DNA of 64,000 nucleotides from an uncultured Prevotella sp. Its GTDB lineage: Bacteria > Bacteroidota > Bacteroidia > Bacteroidales > Bacteroidaceae. This document shows positions 8,561 to 16,828 of this stretch, in pieces. Below the pieces are notes generated by a model. It was not told the DNA's origin, did not search any database, and saw nothing but the letters and a program-made list of their open reading frames with translations. Where the stretch lies: contig USHV01000003.1 of assembly GCA_900554695.1 (NCBI GenBank), forward strand, positions 1 to 64,000, in the 5' to 3' direction. Position 1 is the first letter of the stretch. Each line of letters opens with the position of its first letter. The translations under genes were made by a program, and so were the position numbers.

Positions 8561-9463
8561 ATGAAAGATTTCGTAAAGATAGACTGCGTGGAGAGATACA
8601 ACGAGCTCTTCGGACTGGAAACGCTGCATCCGCTCGTAAGTGTGGTGAGCCTGGCAGAGGCAGAGAAGCAACCCGTGGGACACATGATGTTCAACTACGG
8701 GGTTTATGCCCTGTTCCTGAAAAACCTGAAGTGCGGCGAGATACTCTACGGCCGGCAGCCTTACGACTACCAGGAGGGCACGGTGACGAGCTTCGCGCCG
8801 GGTCAGGTTGTGGAGACAACGTTTGCGGAGGGCATGAAGTTCGACGCGCTCGGACTGCTGTTCCATCCCGACCTCATAAAGGGAACGTCGCTCGGACAGA
8901 ACATCAGGCGCTACTCGTTTTTCTCTTATTCGTCCAACGAAGCACTGCATCTGTCTGACGAAGAGAAGGAGATATTCACCGACTGCCTGAAGAAAATAAA
9001 GATGGAGATAAGCCGGCCGGTGGACAAGCACAGCCGACGCCTCATCTCGCGCAACATAGAACTGCTGCTCGACTACTGCATGCGCTTCTACGAAAGGCAG
9101 TTCATCACGCGTTCGCAGAGCAACAAGAACGTGATAGTGAAGTTCGAGAACCTGCTCGACGACTACTTCCACGAGCAGCGCACCATAACAGACGGCCTGC
9201 CGACGGTGAAATACTTTGCCGACAAGGTGTTCCTTTCGCCCAACTACTTCGGCGACATGGTAAAGAAGGAAACGGGCATAACGGCGCAAGAATACATCAA
9301 GTCGAAGCTGATAGGCCACGCCAAGGAACTGATACTGGGCACGGACAAGACGGTGAACCAGATATCATACGAACTGGGATTCCAGTATCCGCAGCACTTC
9401 AACCGCATATTCAAGAAGGCTACGGGACTGACACCGAGCGAATACAGAAAAACAAACGTCTGA
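8561..9463 (+). CDS. AraC family transcriptional regulator
   Basis: A 300-residue regulator. The N-terminal ~180 residues form a cupin-like sensing domain (MMFNYGVYALFLKNLKCGEI, then GTVTSFAPGQVVE). The C-terminal ~100 residues are a standard AraC double helix-turn-helix: KYFADKVFLSPNYFGDMVKK for the first and VNQISYELGFQYPQHFNRIF for the second, ending GLTPSEYRK. Such proteins bind DNA and respond to a ligand or redox signal. It is followed 22 bp later by a second, diverged AraC copy, then by a transporter and a DUF418 gene, which it may control. The ATG at 8561 has an A-rich leader. Confidence 0.92.
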   Translation: MKDFVKIDCVERYNELFGLETLHPLVSVVSLAEAEKQPVGHMMFNYGVYALFLKNLKCGEILYGRQPYDYQEGTVTSFAPGQVVETTFAEGMKFDALGLLFHPDLIKGTSLGQNIRRYSFFSYSSNEALHLSDEEKEIFTDCLKKIKMEISRPVDKHSRRLISRNIELLLDYCMRFYERQFITRSQSNKNVIVKFENLLDDYFHEQRTITDGLPTVKYFADKVFLSPNYFGDMVKKETGITAQEYIKSKLIGHAKELILGTDKTVNQISYELGFQYPQHFNRIFKKATGLTPSEYRKTNV

Positions 9464-9485
9464 CAATCACACGACAACATAACCG

Positions 9486-10391
9486 ATGTACACAAAGAGT
9501 CAATATCCCGAACCGGCATGCTGCATGAAGCGCGACAGTCTGCCGGGCGTGAGGATGCAGCATCCGCTCGCCGGAACAGCGAGGCTGTCGCCCGACGGAC
9601 TGGACAAGCTCAACGGACTGACAACAGATCTCTACACGGTGATGATGATAAGAAACCGCCGCTGTGGCCACACGTCGTGCTACGGACACACGGGATGCGA
9701 CTTCTCTTATGCGTCGGTGTTGTTTTTCCGTCCGGGCGACCGCATCTGCCTCAACTGCGACACCCGGGCCGAGAGCGCAAGCATAGTGGCGTTCAGAAAA
9801 GAGCTGGTTGCCGGCAGCGAGATAGGACAGGACATTGGCGGATACCGATTCTTCGGATACAGGACCGACGAGGCGCTGCACGTGTCGGAGTGTGAGGAAC
9901 GGACGCTCGACCGGCTTTTCGACGACATAGGAGGCGAGCTTGGCGCGTGCATCGACGAATACAGCTGCGGCATAATAGGCCGACGCATCTGTCTGCTGCT
10001 CGACTACTGCCGGCGGTTCTACAACAGGCAGTTCATAATGCGTGCCGACAGCAACAGAAAGATACTGAGACACGCCAACCACATAATACACGACTTCTTC
10101 GCGCAATGCGGCCGTCAGCGCGACGACATGCCTCATACACAATACATTGCGGCGCGCGCCGACACGTCGGATGCCTATCTTGAAGACCTCGTGAAGGAGG
10201 AAACCGGACTGAGCATGGGCCAGTATGCCGAGATGAGACGCCTCGACATGGCGCGCGACCTGCTCATGCACTCTCACAAGTCTGACGACGAGATAGCGTC
10301 GATGCTCCATTACCGGTCGGCGCGTTGTTTCCGTCTTTTCTTCAGCCACACCACAGGCATGACCACCGACCAGTGCCGCACGAGCTGCTGA
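9486..10391 (+). CDS. AraC family regulator, diverged tandem paralogue
   Basis: A 301-residue protein that aligns throughout with the preceding AraC regulator (shared RRICLLLDYCRRFYNRQFI-type linker and DLVKEETGLSMGQYAEMR after the first HTH). It looks like an old tandem duplication. The DNA-binding half has drifted: the usual GFxxPxxFxRxFK segment of the second HTH reads LHYRSARCFRLFF, and the end reads GMTTDQCR instead of GLTPSEYR. The sensor part has gained several Cys residues (for example RRCGHTSCYGHTGC and RICLNC). It may have lost sequence-specific binding, or act as a partner of the first copy; that is inference. Confidence 0.82.
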   Translation: MYTKSQYPEPACCMKRDSLPGVRMQHPLAGTARLSPDGLDKLNGLTTDLYTVMMIRNRRCGHTSCYGHTGCDFSYASVLFFRPGDRICLNCDTRAESASIVAFRKELVAGSEIGQDIGGYRFFGYRTDEALHVSECEERTLDRLFDDIGGELGACIDEYSCGIIGRRICLLLDYCRRFYNRQFIMRADSNRKILRHANHIIHDFFAQCGRQRDDMPHTQYIAARADTSDAYLEDLVKEETGLSMGQYAEMRRLDMARDLLMHSHKSDDEIASMLHYRSARCFRLFFSHTTGMTTDQCRTSC

Positions 10392-10459
10392 CCCGTCCGC
10401 GCGCCGTCCGCACCACGTGCTTTCAGCACAAAGCCACCCTACACACCACAATATAACAT

Positions 10460-11374
10460 ATGGACAGAACAGCCGAGAAATATGCCATCATATTCGCCTA
10501 TTTCCTGATTTACGTCGTATGGGGCTCCACCTATTACTTCATAGGTGTGGCTCTCGAGGGCTTCCCCACGTTCGTGCTGGGCGCCGCAAGGTTCGGCATC
10601 GCGGGGGCCATACTGCTCATGGCATGCCTCATGCGCGGCGAGAAAGTGTTCGGCCGGCGGCTCATTCTCAGCTCGGCGGTGAGCGGCACGGTGCTGCTCT
10701 TCGTCGATATGGCAGTAATAATGCTTGCCCAACGCTATGTGAGCAGCAGTCTGGTGGCCATTGTCGCGTCGTCGACAGCCATCTGGATAATGCTGCTCGA
10801 CGTACCGATGTGGCGCCGCAACTTCAGCCGCGCGTCCACCGTCGCGGGTCTGCTGGCAGGCTTTGCGGGCGTGGCACTGCTCTATCTGGAACAGTTTTTC
10901 TCGGAAAACCACGTGCTGCATCACAGCGAGTACGGCATACTCATACTGCTTGCGGGCTGCGTGTCGTGGGCTGTGGGCTCGCTCTATGCCAAATACCGTT
11001 CGGGCAAGGCAGAACGACGCGACGACTTTGCCGGCTCGGCGTGGCAGATGCTCACGGCCGCACTGATGTTCGTCCTGGCGTCGTGGGCCACCGGCGACTT
11101 CGCCTCCGTGCGCATGGAGAGCATACCCGTAAGGGCGTGGGCGGCCCTGGCCTATCTCATTGTCTTCGGTTCGCTCATGGCATATCCCGCATACGTGTGG
11201 CTGCTTAAACACCGACCGGCCGCCGAAGTGGGCACACACGCCTATGTCAATCCGGTGGTAGCGGTGATAATAGGCGGCCTGTGCGGCGAGGACATCACCC
11301 TTTTCCAGCTGTGCGGACTGGCCGTCATACTGCTCAGCGTAATGTCGATAACCAAACACAACAACAATAAATGA
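10460..11374 (+). CDS. EamA family (drug/metabolite transporter) membrane protein
   Basis: A 304-residue inner-membrane protein with about ten hydrophobic segments arranged as two EamA halves. It begins with AIIFAYFLIYVVWGSTYYFI, the typical first helix of the RhaT/YdcZ-like group, and the second half begins around LLAGCVSWAVGSLYAKY. EamA proteins export amino acids or other metabolites; the substrate here is unknown. The stop overlaps the start of the DUF418 gene by 4 bp (ATGA at 11371-11374), so the two are translationally coupled. Confidence 0.9.
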   Translation: MDRTAEKYAIIFAYFLIYVVWGSTYYFIGVALEGFPTFVLGAARFGIAGAILLMACLMRGEKVFGRRLILSSAVSGTVLLFVDMAVIMLAQRYVSSSLVAIVASSTAIWIMLLDVPMWRRNFSRASTVAGLLAGFAGVALLYLEQFFSENHVLHHSEYGILILLAGCVSWAVGSLYAKYRSGKAERRDDFAGSAWQMLTAALMFVLASWATGDFASVRMESIPVRAWAALAYLIVFGSLMAYPAYVWLLKHRPAAEVGTHAYVNPVVAVIIGGLCGEDITLFQLCGLAVILLSVMSITKHNNNK

Positions 11375-12609
11375 ACAACGAAAGAATGGCTCCGGTAAAG
11401 ACATCGGAGCGTTACGTCATACTCGACGCCCTGCGCGGATTCGCCATACTGGGCATCTGCGCCGCCAACTATCCCGAATTCTCGCTCTACACCTTCCAGA
11501 GCAAGGAGATAACCGACGCCATGCCCACGGCCGGCATAGACCGCGTGCTGCGCTTCATGCTCTATTTTCTGGTGGACGGAAAGTTCTACACGCTATTCTC
11601 ACTGCTCTTCGGCATAGGCTTCTCCATCATCATATCAAACGCCGCACGCAAGGGAGCGAACGGCTTCCGCATATTCTACCGCCGCATGGCTCTGCTCACA
11701 CTCATCGGTTTTCTGCACCTGATGTTCATCTGGAGCGGCGACATACTCATGCTCTATGCGCTGCTTGGCATGTGTCTGCCGCTGCTGCGCAACGTGTCGG
11801 ACAGAGGACTGCTGCGCACGGCGGCCTTCTTCCTGCTTCTGCCCATAGCCGTGGATGCCGTGACGCAGGTGCTCGGCGTGAGTCTCTCGGCGCCTGCCGT
11901 GCGCGAACAGTGGCGCTATTGCGACCGCTACGGCATAACCGAGGAGAACTTCGGCTACTGGCTACGCGACGCCATAAGCTACGGCGACATGTTCAAATTC
12001 CTGATTCAGGGCGCATGGGTAAGGGTGCAGGAGTTTGTCGACGGCAACCGCTATTTCAAGGTGTTCGGACTCTTCGTGCTCGGGTTCTACATAGGGCGCA
12101 ACCGCATGTACGCCGACCTTGCGGCCCGGAAACCTCTGCTGCGCCGCGTCACTACCATAGGTCTGGCCGCCGGACTGCCCCTGTCGCTGCTCTACGCCTG
12201 GAGCTGCATGAACGGTCATCCGCTGGGCAACGCCGTCCACACAGCCATATACACCGTCAGCGTATATCCTCTCGGCCTTGCCTATATGTGCGGCATGTGC
12301 CTCATATATCTCAGACACAATGACCTCGCCGTATGGCGCCGGCTCGCCTATCCCGGCCGCATGGCGCTCACCAACTACATAGGCCAGTCGGTCATCGGCG
12401 CGCTGCTGTTCTACGGCATCGGCCTTGGTCTGGGCGCAAGTTTCGGACTCGTGCACACCGAACTGGTAGTCGCCGGTGTCTATCTGTTCCAGATGGCCTT
12501 CAGCCGCGTGTGGCTGCGCTTCTTCCGTTTCGGTCCGCTGGAGTGGATATGGCGCATGCTCACCTACGGGCGATGGTTCGACATAAGAAACGACAGCTAT
12601 GTGAAGTGA
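11371..12609 (+). CDS. DUF418 domain-containing membrane protein
   Basis: A 412-residue inner-membrane protein. The N-terminus has the signature RYVILDALRGFAILGI, shared by DUF418/heparan-acetyltransferase-like proteins, and the C-terminal DUF418 region contains GRMALTNYIGQSVIGALLFY and ends WRMLTYGRWFDIR. About ten membrane segments are visible. It overlaps the transporter gene by 4 bp and closes the plus-strand run that starts at 8561. The function of DUF418 is not established; a role in transport or envelope modification is only inferred. Confidence 0.9.
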   Translation: MNNERMAPVKTSERYVILDALRGFAILGICAANYPEFSLYTFQSKEITDAMPTAGIDRVLRFMLYFLVDGKFYTLFSLLFGIGFSIIISNAARKGANGFRIFYRRMALLTLIGFLHLMFIWSGDILMLYALLGMCLPLLRNVSDRGLLRTAAFFLLLPIAVDAVTQVLGVSLSAPAVREQWRYCDRYGITEENFGYWLRDAISYGDMFKFLIQGAWVRVQEFVDGNRYFKVFGLFVLGFYIGRNRMYADLAARKPLLRRVTTIGLAAGLPLSLLYAWSCMNGHPLGNAVHTAIYTVSVYPLGLAYMCGMCLIYLRHNDLAVWRRLAYPGRMALTNYIGQSVIGALLFYGIGLGLGASFGLVHTELVVAGVYLFQMAFSRVWLRFFRFGPLEWIWRMLTYGRWFDIRNDSYVK

Positions 12610-13186
12610 GCCGTCTAAGACCGGTCTGCGCCGCCGGATGCTCACAGCCAAAACACATAACATAACCACACATCCGGCATAAACGACCCGTCACACCCGG
12701 CATTTACACTACTCCACACATCACACAAATGCCGGCCGTATGCTCCGTGTACATGTCTCTTTCACCAGCCATGACATCGTCGCGGAGCATACTCTTTCTG
12801 CCTCCGCCCTGCGCGAGCGTTTCTCACCGTAAATTCCGCCGACAAGTAAGGATAAACGGATATTCGATGGAGATTGGTTTTATCAATGAATAATAATGTG
12901 ATGAACGGAAAACTTCTGACGACCGGGGATGTTATGAACAGTGACGGAACGGGGCTTATGCAATAATACATATACGTTGTTATGACGATAACCCCATATT
13001 GCCTTAATAATAAATCCACATCATCATTACCAAATAACCTCACGCACAAAAGAGATATTCTCTTTTCAAGCAACAATAACCTCACATTGCCACTATCAAA
13101 TAATAACCGAAACACGCGCCGTGCACCATTTTAATACCTTTTATAGCACCACATATCAGCATTTTCAAAGGAAAACATAAGTATCA

Positions 13187-13568
13187 ACTTACGATTTTTC
13201 TTGACTAAATTTTGACAAAATATTTTCTCGAAAGAGGTGTAAAGGAATGTTAAATACGGCATTATGAGGCCTGTTTTGTTCTTCATCATCCTTTAATATA
13301 CCCCATAACATAGTCCGGAAAAATACATTTTGCTTTCCGATATTGCCTATTTCGTGGTGCGAAATAGTCCATATCAGCGTGCGATATGATGCTTTTCGGC
13401 CCCCAAAATGGCCTATTTCGCAAGCCGAAATGGTGCTTTTTACAAAGTGAAGAAATACCCTTTAAGCGTAAATCATTGATATCCAATATGTTATGACAAC
13501 ATCTTATTTTTCGCGTATTTGCGGCCGAAGGAGAGTCGGTCCGCAAATACGCGCTTATTTTTCGGGGT
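13187..13568 (+). repeat. Composite dispersed element, copy 1 (~380 bp)
   Basis: This matches 50991-51372 over its whole length with many identical blocks, for example ATTTTGACAAAATATTTT and GTAAAGGAATGTTAAATACG near the left end. The middle is a set of five 22-23-bp units (13333-13445). The right end is a hairpin pairing 13512-13524 (CGCGTATTTGCGG) with 13541-13553, plus an inner CCGA/TCGG pair. It produces a spurious minus-strand open frame. Confidence 0.8.
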
Positions 13569-13984
13569 CTATAGGGAAACCCGGGCGTAAAAATCAGAAT
13601 CCGGTTACAATCTGAAACCGCCCTGTGTCATTCCACATTCAACGGCAGAAAACGACGCTCATGCAGCGATGGAAACGCAGCCGTTATTGAAACCAGTACC
13701 CGTTTGAAACTTAACAGATGCGGCAATCCTCACCGGCGATGCCTTTTACATATTCCGGAACCATTTTTATGAACAGATGAATAATTTCGGATTGTCGCCC
13801 CGTAACCGCTTTATGAGGAAATAAAGAACACTTTTTTACATCAACAAGACGAGTCTTGAAACAAACTTTTAATGCATATTTATGTCATTGAATATCAATA
13901 ATATACAAGAAATATTCACCAATATGATACGTATTTATATCAAAAATTCATAATAAATATTTTTTAATAAAACCATTAAAATTC

Positions 13985-14013
13985 TTGATTTTCATCAAAA
14001 AATTATACTTTTG
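13985..14013 (+). promoter_or_regulatory. Promoter of the YD-type surface protein gene
   Basis: TTG at 13985-13987, an 18-bp spacer and TACTTTTG at 14006-14013 match the Bacteroidetes -33/-7 consensus. The predicted start near 14020 gives a short leader of about 35 nt. Confidence 0.65.
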
Positions 14014-14053
14014 TAATGAAATTAACTTAATTAACTAACAAATTACCGTAATT

Positions 14054-16732
14054 ATGAATAAAAGATTACTTTTTGTTGGTGCTACAGTTTTGGGCTGTTT
14101 CTGTAGTATTAACGCTGACAACGTGTTGACTCACGTGTTGGAATACGACGGAACAAATTTGAATTCGCGTATAGACTACACGTACGACACTAACGGTCTG
14201 CTTGTTGAAAAGCTGGTAACCAAGCCAAGTACTTCTGACCCTTCTGCGATGACAAACTCGGAGAAAGTCATTTACGGATACGACGACCAGAAGCGTTGCA
14301 ACCTCGTGGAGAACTATGTATGGAACACGTCGTCGATGACTTTCATCGGACGTCCCATAGAAGGAGCGAAGACAACCACCACATTCGACGAACAGACGGG
14401 ACGTGTGTCCGAACAGCTGTTCTACAAATGGGGAACAAACGACTGGGAGACCGATTATGCCAACAGATGTGTTTACACATACGACGGCAATACGGCGACC
14501 GAGAACAGATACAAGAAACTGAACGGAAAGGAGCAGGCCGATCCGTACGAGATAAACGACTACACCTACGACGACAACATGAACGTGCTGGAGAAGGTGC
14601 GCAACAACTACACGTTCAGCTTCGCAACGTATGAGTATGAGAAGACTCCTACCGAAAAGCTGGTGTATGAATATGACGACAAAGGAAACGTGACCCTGGA
14701 GGAAACATACATGTACTCGAGCGGCGACGACTACGACCCGTGGGGCGACGACACCGAGGACGGCAGCGACTCTGAAAGCTCTGAAACCACAGACGAGGAA
14801 GACAGCTGGTCGCTCATGTACCGTTATAAATATGAATACGAATACGACGACAAAGGCAACATCACAAAGAAGACTACCTATGCATGGCGCGACTATAAGG
14901 GCGACTACGAGGTTCAGTCGGTTCTGTCGTATGAGTATTTCTACGGATCAAACGATGCTCTGGAGCTGCCTTACAGCAACAACTTCGACGAAGAGGGCGC
15001 GTTTGACGGATTCACCACAAGCGGCACCGGAGAGGAAGGCGCAGGATGGAAGCTGGAGAACGGAGCGCTGACATGCACATCGGCTCTGAACAGCGACCCG
15101 AATACTCCGGAGATAGTTTATCTGCCCGCTCTGCGCTTCACCACAGACAACGAGGTTGAGGTGTCGTTCAAGGCTAAGGTGGCAGACGCCGCAAAGCCCG
15201 GCAAGGTGCAGATGATTCTGTGCAGCAACGACGAGACACACACTCCGCTCGGCACAATAGGCGAGATAAGAGACATCACAGGCACTGAATATCAGGACAT
15301 TGAGGGCTTCATCGTTCCGGAGAAGACCGACGCTTATGTCATCGGCATCTGCTTCGACAACAATCAGGCCGGCTCTGTTGTCACAATAGACGACCTGGAG
15401 GTGAAGAACGGACGCCCGACAGCATCACCTGTGGCTCCATACAACTTCACGGCAACTCCGGCACGCGACGGCTCGCTCGAGGTGAAACTGATATGGTACA
15501 CACCTAACACCAACATCGGAGGCGACTTCATCTCTCACGCCGACAAGATGGAACTCTACCGCGACGGCGTTGACGAACCGCTCTACACGTCACCGGCCAC
15601 AGGCGCTACACTGGCAGCACAGTTTGTAGATAAGACCGTTCCTGAGAAGGGCGAATATACATACCGCGTATATGCTTACCTCGACGGACTGAAGAGCGAC
15701 GCCGCCGTAGTTACAGTAAAGGTGGGCTACTCTGTTCCGGCACCTGTAGAAGGACTCAGCGTTGTTGAGAACGACGACCACTCAGTAACTCTGACATGGG
15801 ACGAGGCTAAGCCTGAATACGGCGATGTGAAGTATGTTCTGACAAGAAACGGTTCTGAAATACTCGACGACGACTTCAACGGAACATCATTCACCGACAA
15901 CACCATCGACACAAGCAACGGTCAGGAGTATGTTTACTACTTCGTTCAGCCGTACAACGAAATAGGCTACGGCAACCTCACATCATCCGACCTTCTGTTC
16001 GTAGGTGAGCCTACACCGGTACCGTTCAAGGAATCGTTCGCAGGTGGCGAGCCCACACATCAGTGGATGAACGAGAAGATAAAAGGATACGACCCGGCAT
16101 GGGGAACAGGCTCAAGCTGTCCTTCTTATCCTTCTGTTGAAGCACAGGACGGCGACGGAGGATTCGCAGCATTCCTCTCAACAAGCATCGCCGAGGGCGA
16201 CGAAGTGAGATTCACCAGCGAGAAGATTGATCTCAGCCCGCTCACAAAGCCTGAACTCACATTCTATGTATATCAGACTGAGGGCGAACAGACCGCCGAC
16301 GCAATAGTAGTGGAGGCTTCCAAGGACAACGGAGAGTTCGAAGCCGTATCGGCTACGATATACGCTTCTGGCAACGAGACAACCGGATGGACCGAATACA
16401 CCGTATCTCTCGACAAGTTCAAGGGCGAGAAGAACGTCAGACTGAGCTTCAGAGGCATCTCAGGTATCACGCACGACATACTGATAGACAACATCTCCAT
16501 CGACGAGAGCATCACCAACTGCATCAGCAGCGTACTGCCCGACGGAGTTAGCGTTTACGGCGGTCACGGCGAGATATCAGTCAGCGCAGACACCGCAAGC
16601 GACATCAAGGTGTTCTCAGTAAACGGCGCACAGGTCTATGCCGGCCACGGCACCAACGTCACAATCCCTGCATCCAAGGGCCTGTATGTGGTTACTGTAA
16701 ACGGAAAGGCTGTGAAAGTGACGGTGTTCTGA
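14054..16732 (+). CDS. Large secreted protein with YD-like repeats and type IX-like sorting domain
   Basis: An 892-residue exported protein. After a signal peptide (residues 1-21, ending CSINA), residues about 25-310 consist of YD-type strands (RIDYTYDTNGLLVEK, LVYEYDDKGNVTLEE, YEYEYDDKGNITKK), interrupted by an acidic Ser/Asp/Glu-rich insert near residues 225-255. Residues about 310-460 look like a jelly-roll carbohydrate-binding or MAM-like domain (LPYSNNFDEEGAFDGF), followed by two fibronectin-III-like modules and a second jelly roll (VPFKESFAGGEPTHQWM). The last 65 residues resemble a Bacteroidetes T9SS C-terminal sorting domain (VFSVNGAQVYAG, then GLYVVTVNGKAVKVTVF). Probably displayed on the cell surface; the ligand is unknown. 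The same C-terminal architecture occurs in the gene at 24492. Confidence 0.8.
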   Translation: MNKRLLFVGATVLGCFCSINADNVLTHVLEYDGTNLNSRIDYTYDTNGLLVEKLVTKPSTSDPSAMTNSEKVIYGYDDQKRCNLVENYVWNTSSMTFIGRPIEGAKTTTTFDEQTGRVSEQLFYKWGTNDWETDYANRCVYTYDGNTATENRYKKLNGKEQADPYEINDYTYDDNMNVLEKVRNNYTFSFATYEYEKTPTEKLVYEYDDKGNVTLEETYMYSSGDDYDPWGDDTEDGSDSESSETTDEEDSWSLMYRYKYEYEYDDKGNITKKTTYAWRDYKGDYEVQSVLSYEYFYGSNDALELPYSNNFDEEGAFDGFTTSGTGEEGAGWKLENGALTCTSALNSDPNTPEIVYLPALRFTTDNEVEVSFKAKVADAAKPGKVQMILCSNDETHTPLGTIGEIRDITGTEYQDIEGFIVPEKTDAYVIGICFDNNQAGSVVTIDDLEVKNGRPTASPVAPYNFTATPARDGSLEVKLIWYTPNTNIGGDFISHADKMELYRDGVDEPLYTSPATGATLAAQFVDKTVPEKGEYTYRVYAYLDGLKSDAAVVTVKVGYSVPAPVEGLSVVENDDHSVTLTWDEAKPEYGDVKYVLTRNGSEILDDDFNGTSFTDNTIDTSNGQEYVYYFVQPYNEIGYGNLTSSDLLFVGEPTPVPFKESFAGGEPTHQWMNEKIKGYDPAWGTGSSCPSYPSVEAQDGDGGFAAFLSTSIAEGDEVRFTSEKIDLSPLTKPELTFYVYQTEGEQTADAIVVEASKDNGEFEAVSATIYASGNETTGWTEYTVSLDKFKGEKNVRLSFRGISGITHDILIDNISIDESITNCISSVLPDGVSVYGGHGEISVSADTASDIKVFSVNGAQVYAGHGTNVTIPASKGLYVVTVNGKAVKVTVF

Positions 16733-16762
16733 AATAGAATGATAAAGTAATTATCCTAAAAC

Positions 16763-16812
16763 AAAAGAGGATGCATCGGAATTATTATTTCTTGTGCATC
16801 CTCTTTTTGTAT
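16763..16812 (+). terminator. Bidirectional terminator between convergent genes
   Basis: AAAAGAGGATGCA (16763-16775) pairs perfectly with TGCATCCTCTTTT (16795-16807): a 13-bp stem with A-run and T-run on its two sides. It lies between the plus gene ending at 16732 and the minus gene ending at 16829. Confidence 0.9.
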
Positions 16813-16828
16813 GTATTAATATCTTATA

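Larger units (their letters stand above)
12610..14053. other. Long intergenic region with a composite repeat element
   Basis: There is no convincing gene in this 1.4-kb stretch. 12610-12750 is C-rich on the plus strand. 13187-13568 is the repeat element described separately. 13870-14050 is very AT-rich and holds the promoter of the next gene. Open frames at 12762-13115 and 13286-13546 (minus) have no domain, and the second is produced by the repeat. Confidence 0.7.

Noticed and set aside
12762..13115. 117-codon minus-strand frame
   Set aside because: No signal peptide, domain, promoter or codon-use support; low-complexity hydrophobic composition in a non-coding region.
13333..13445. Periodic arrays as CRISPR-like repeats
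   Set aside because: Units of 22-23 bp abut without spacers and differ from each other, and there is no leader or cas gene.
13286..13546. 86-codon minus-strand frame resembling another at 51075-51506
   Set aside because: The similarity between the two frames comes from the repeated DNA element. The frame spans the periodic core and is not conserved as a protein (frameshifts and unequal ends).
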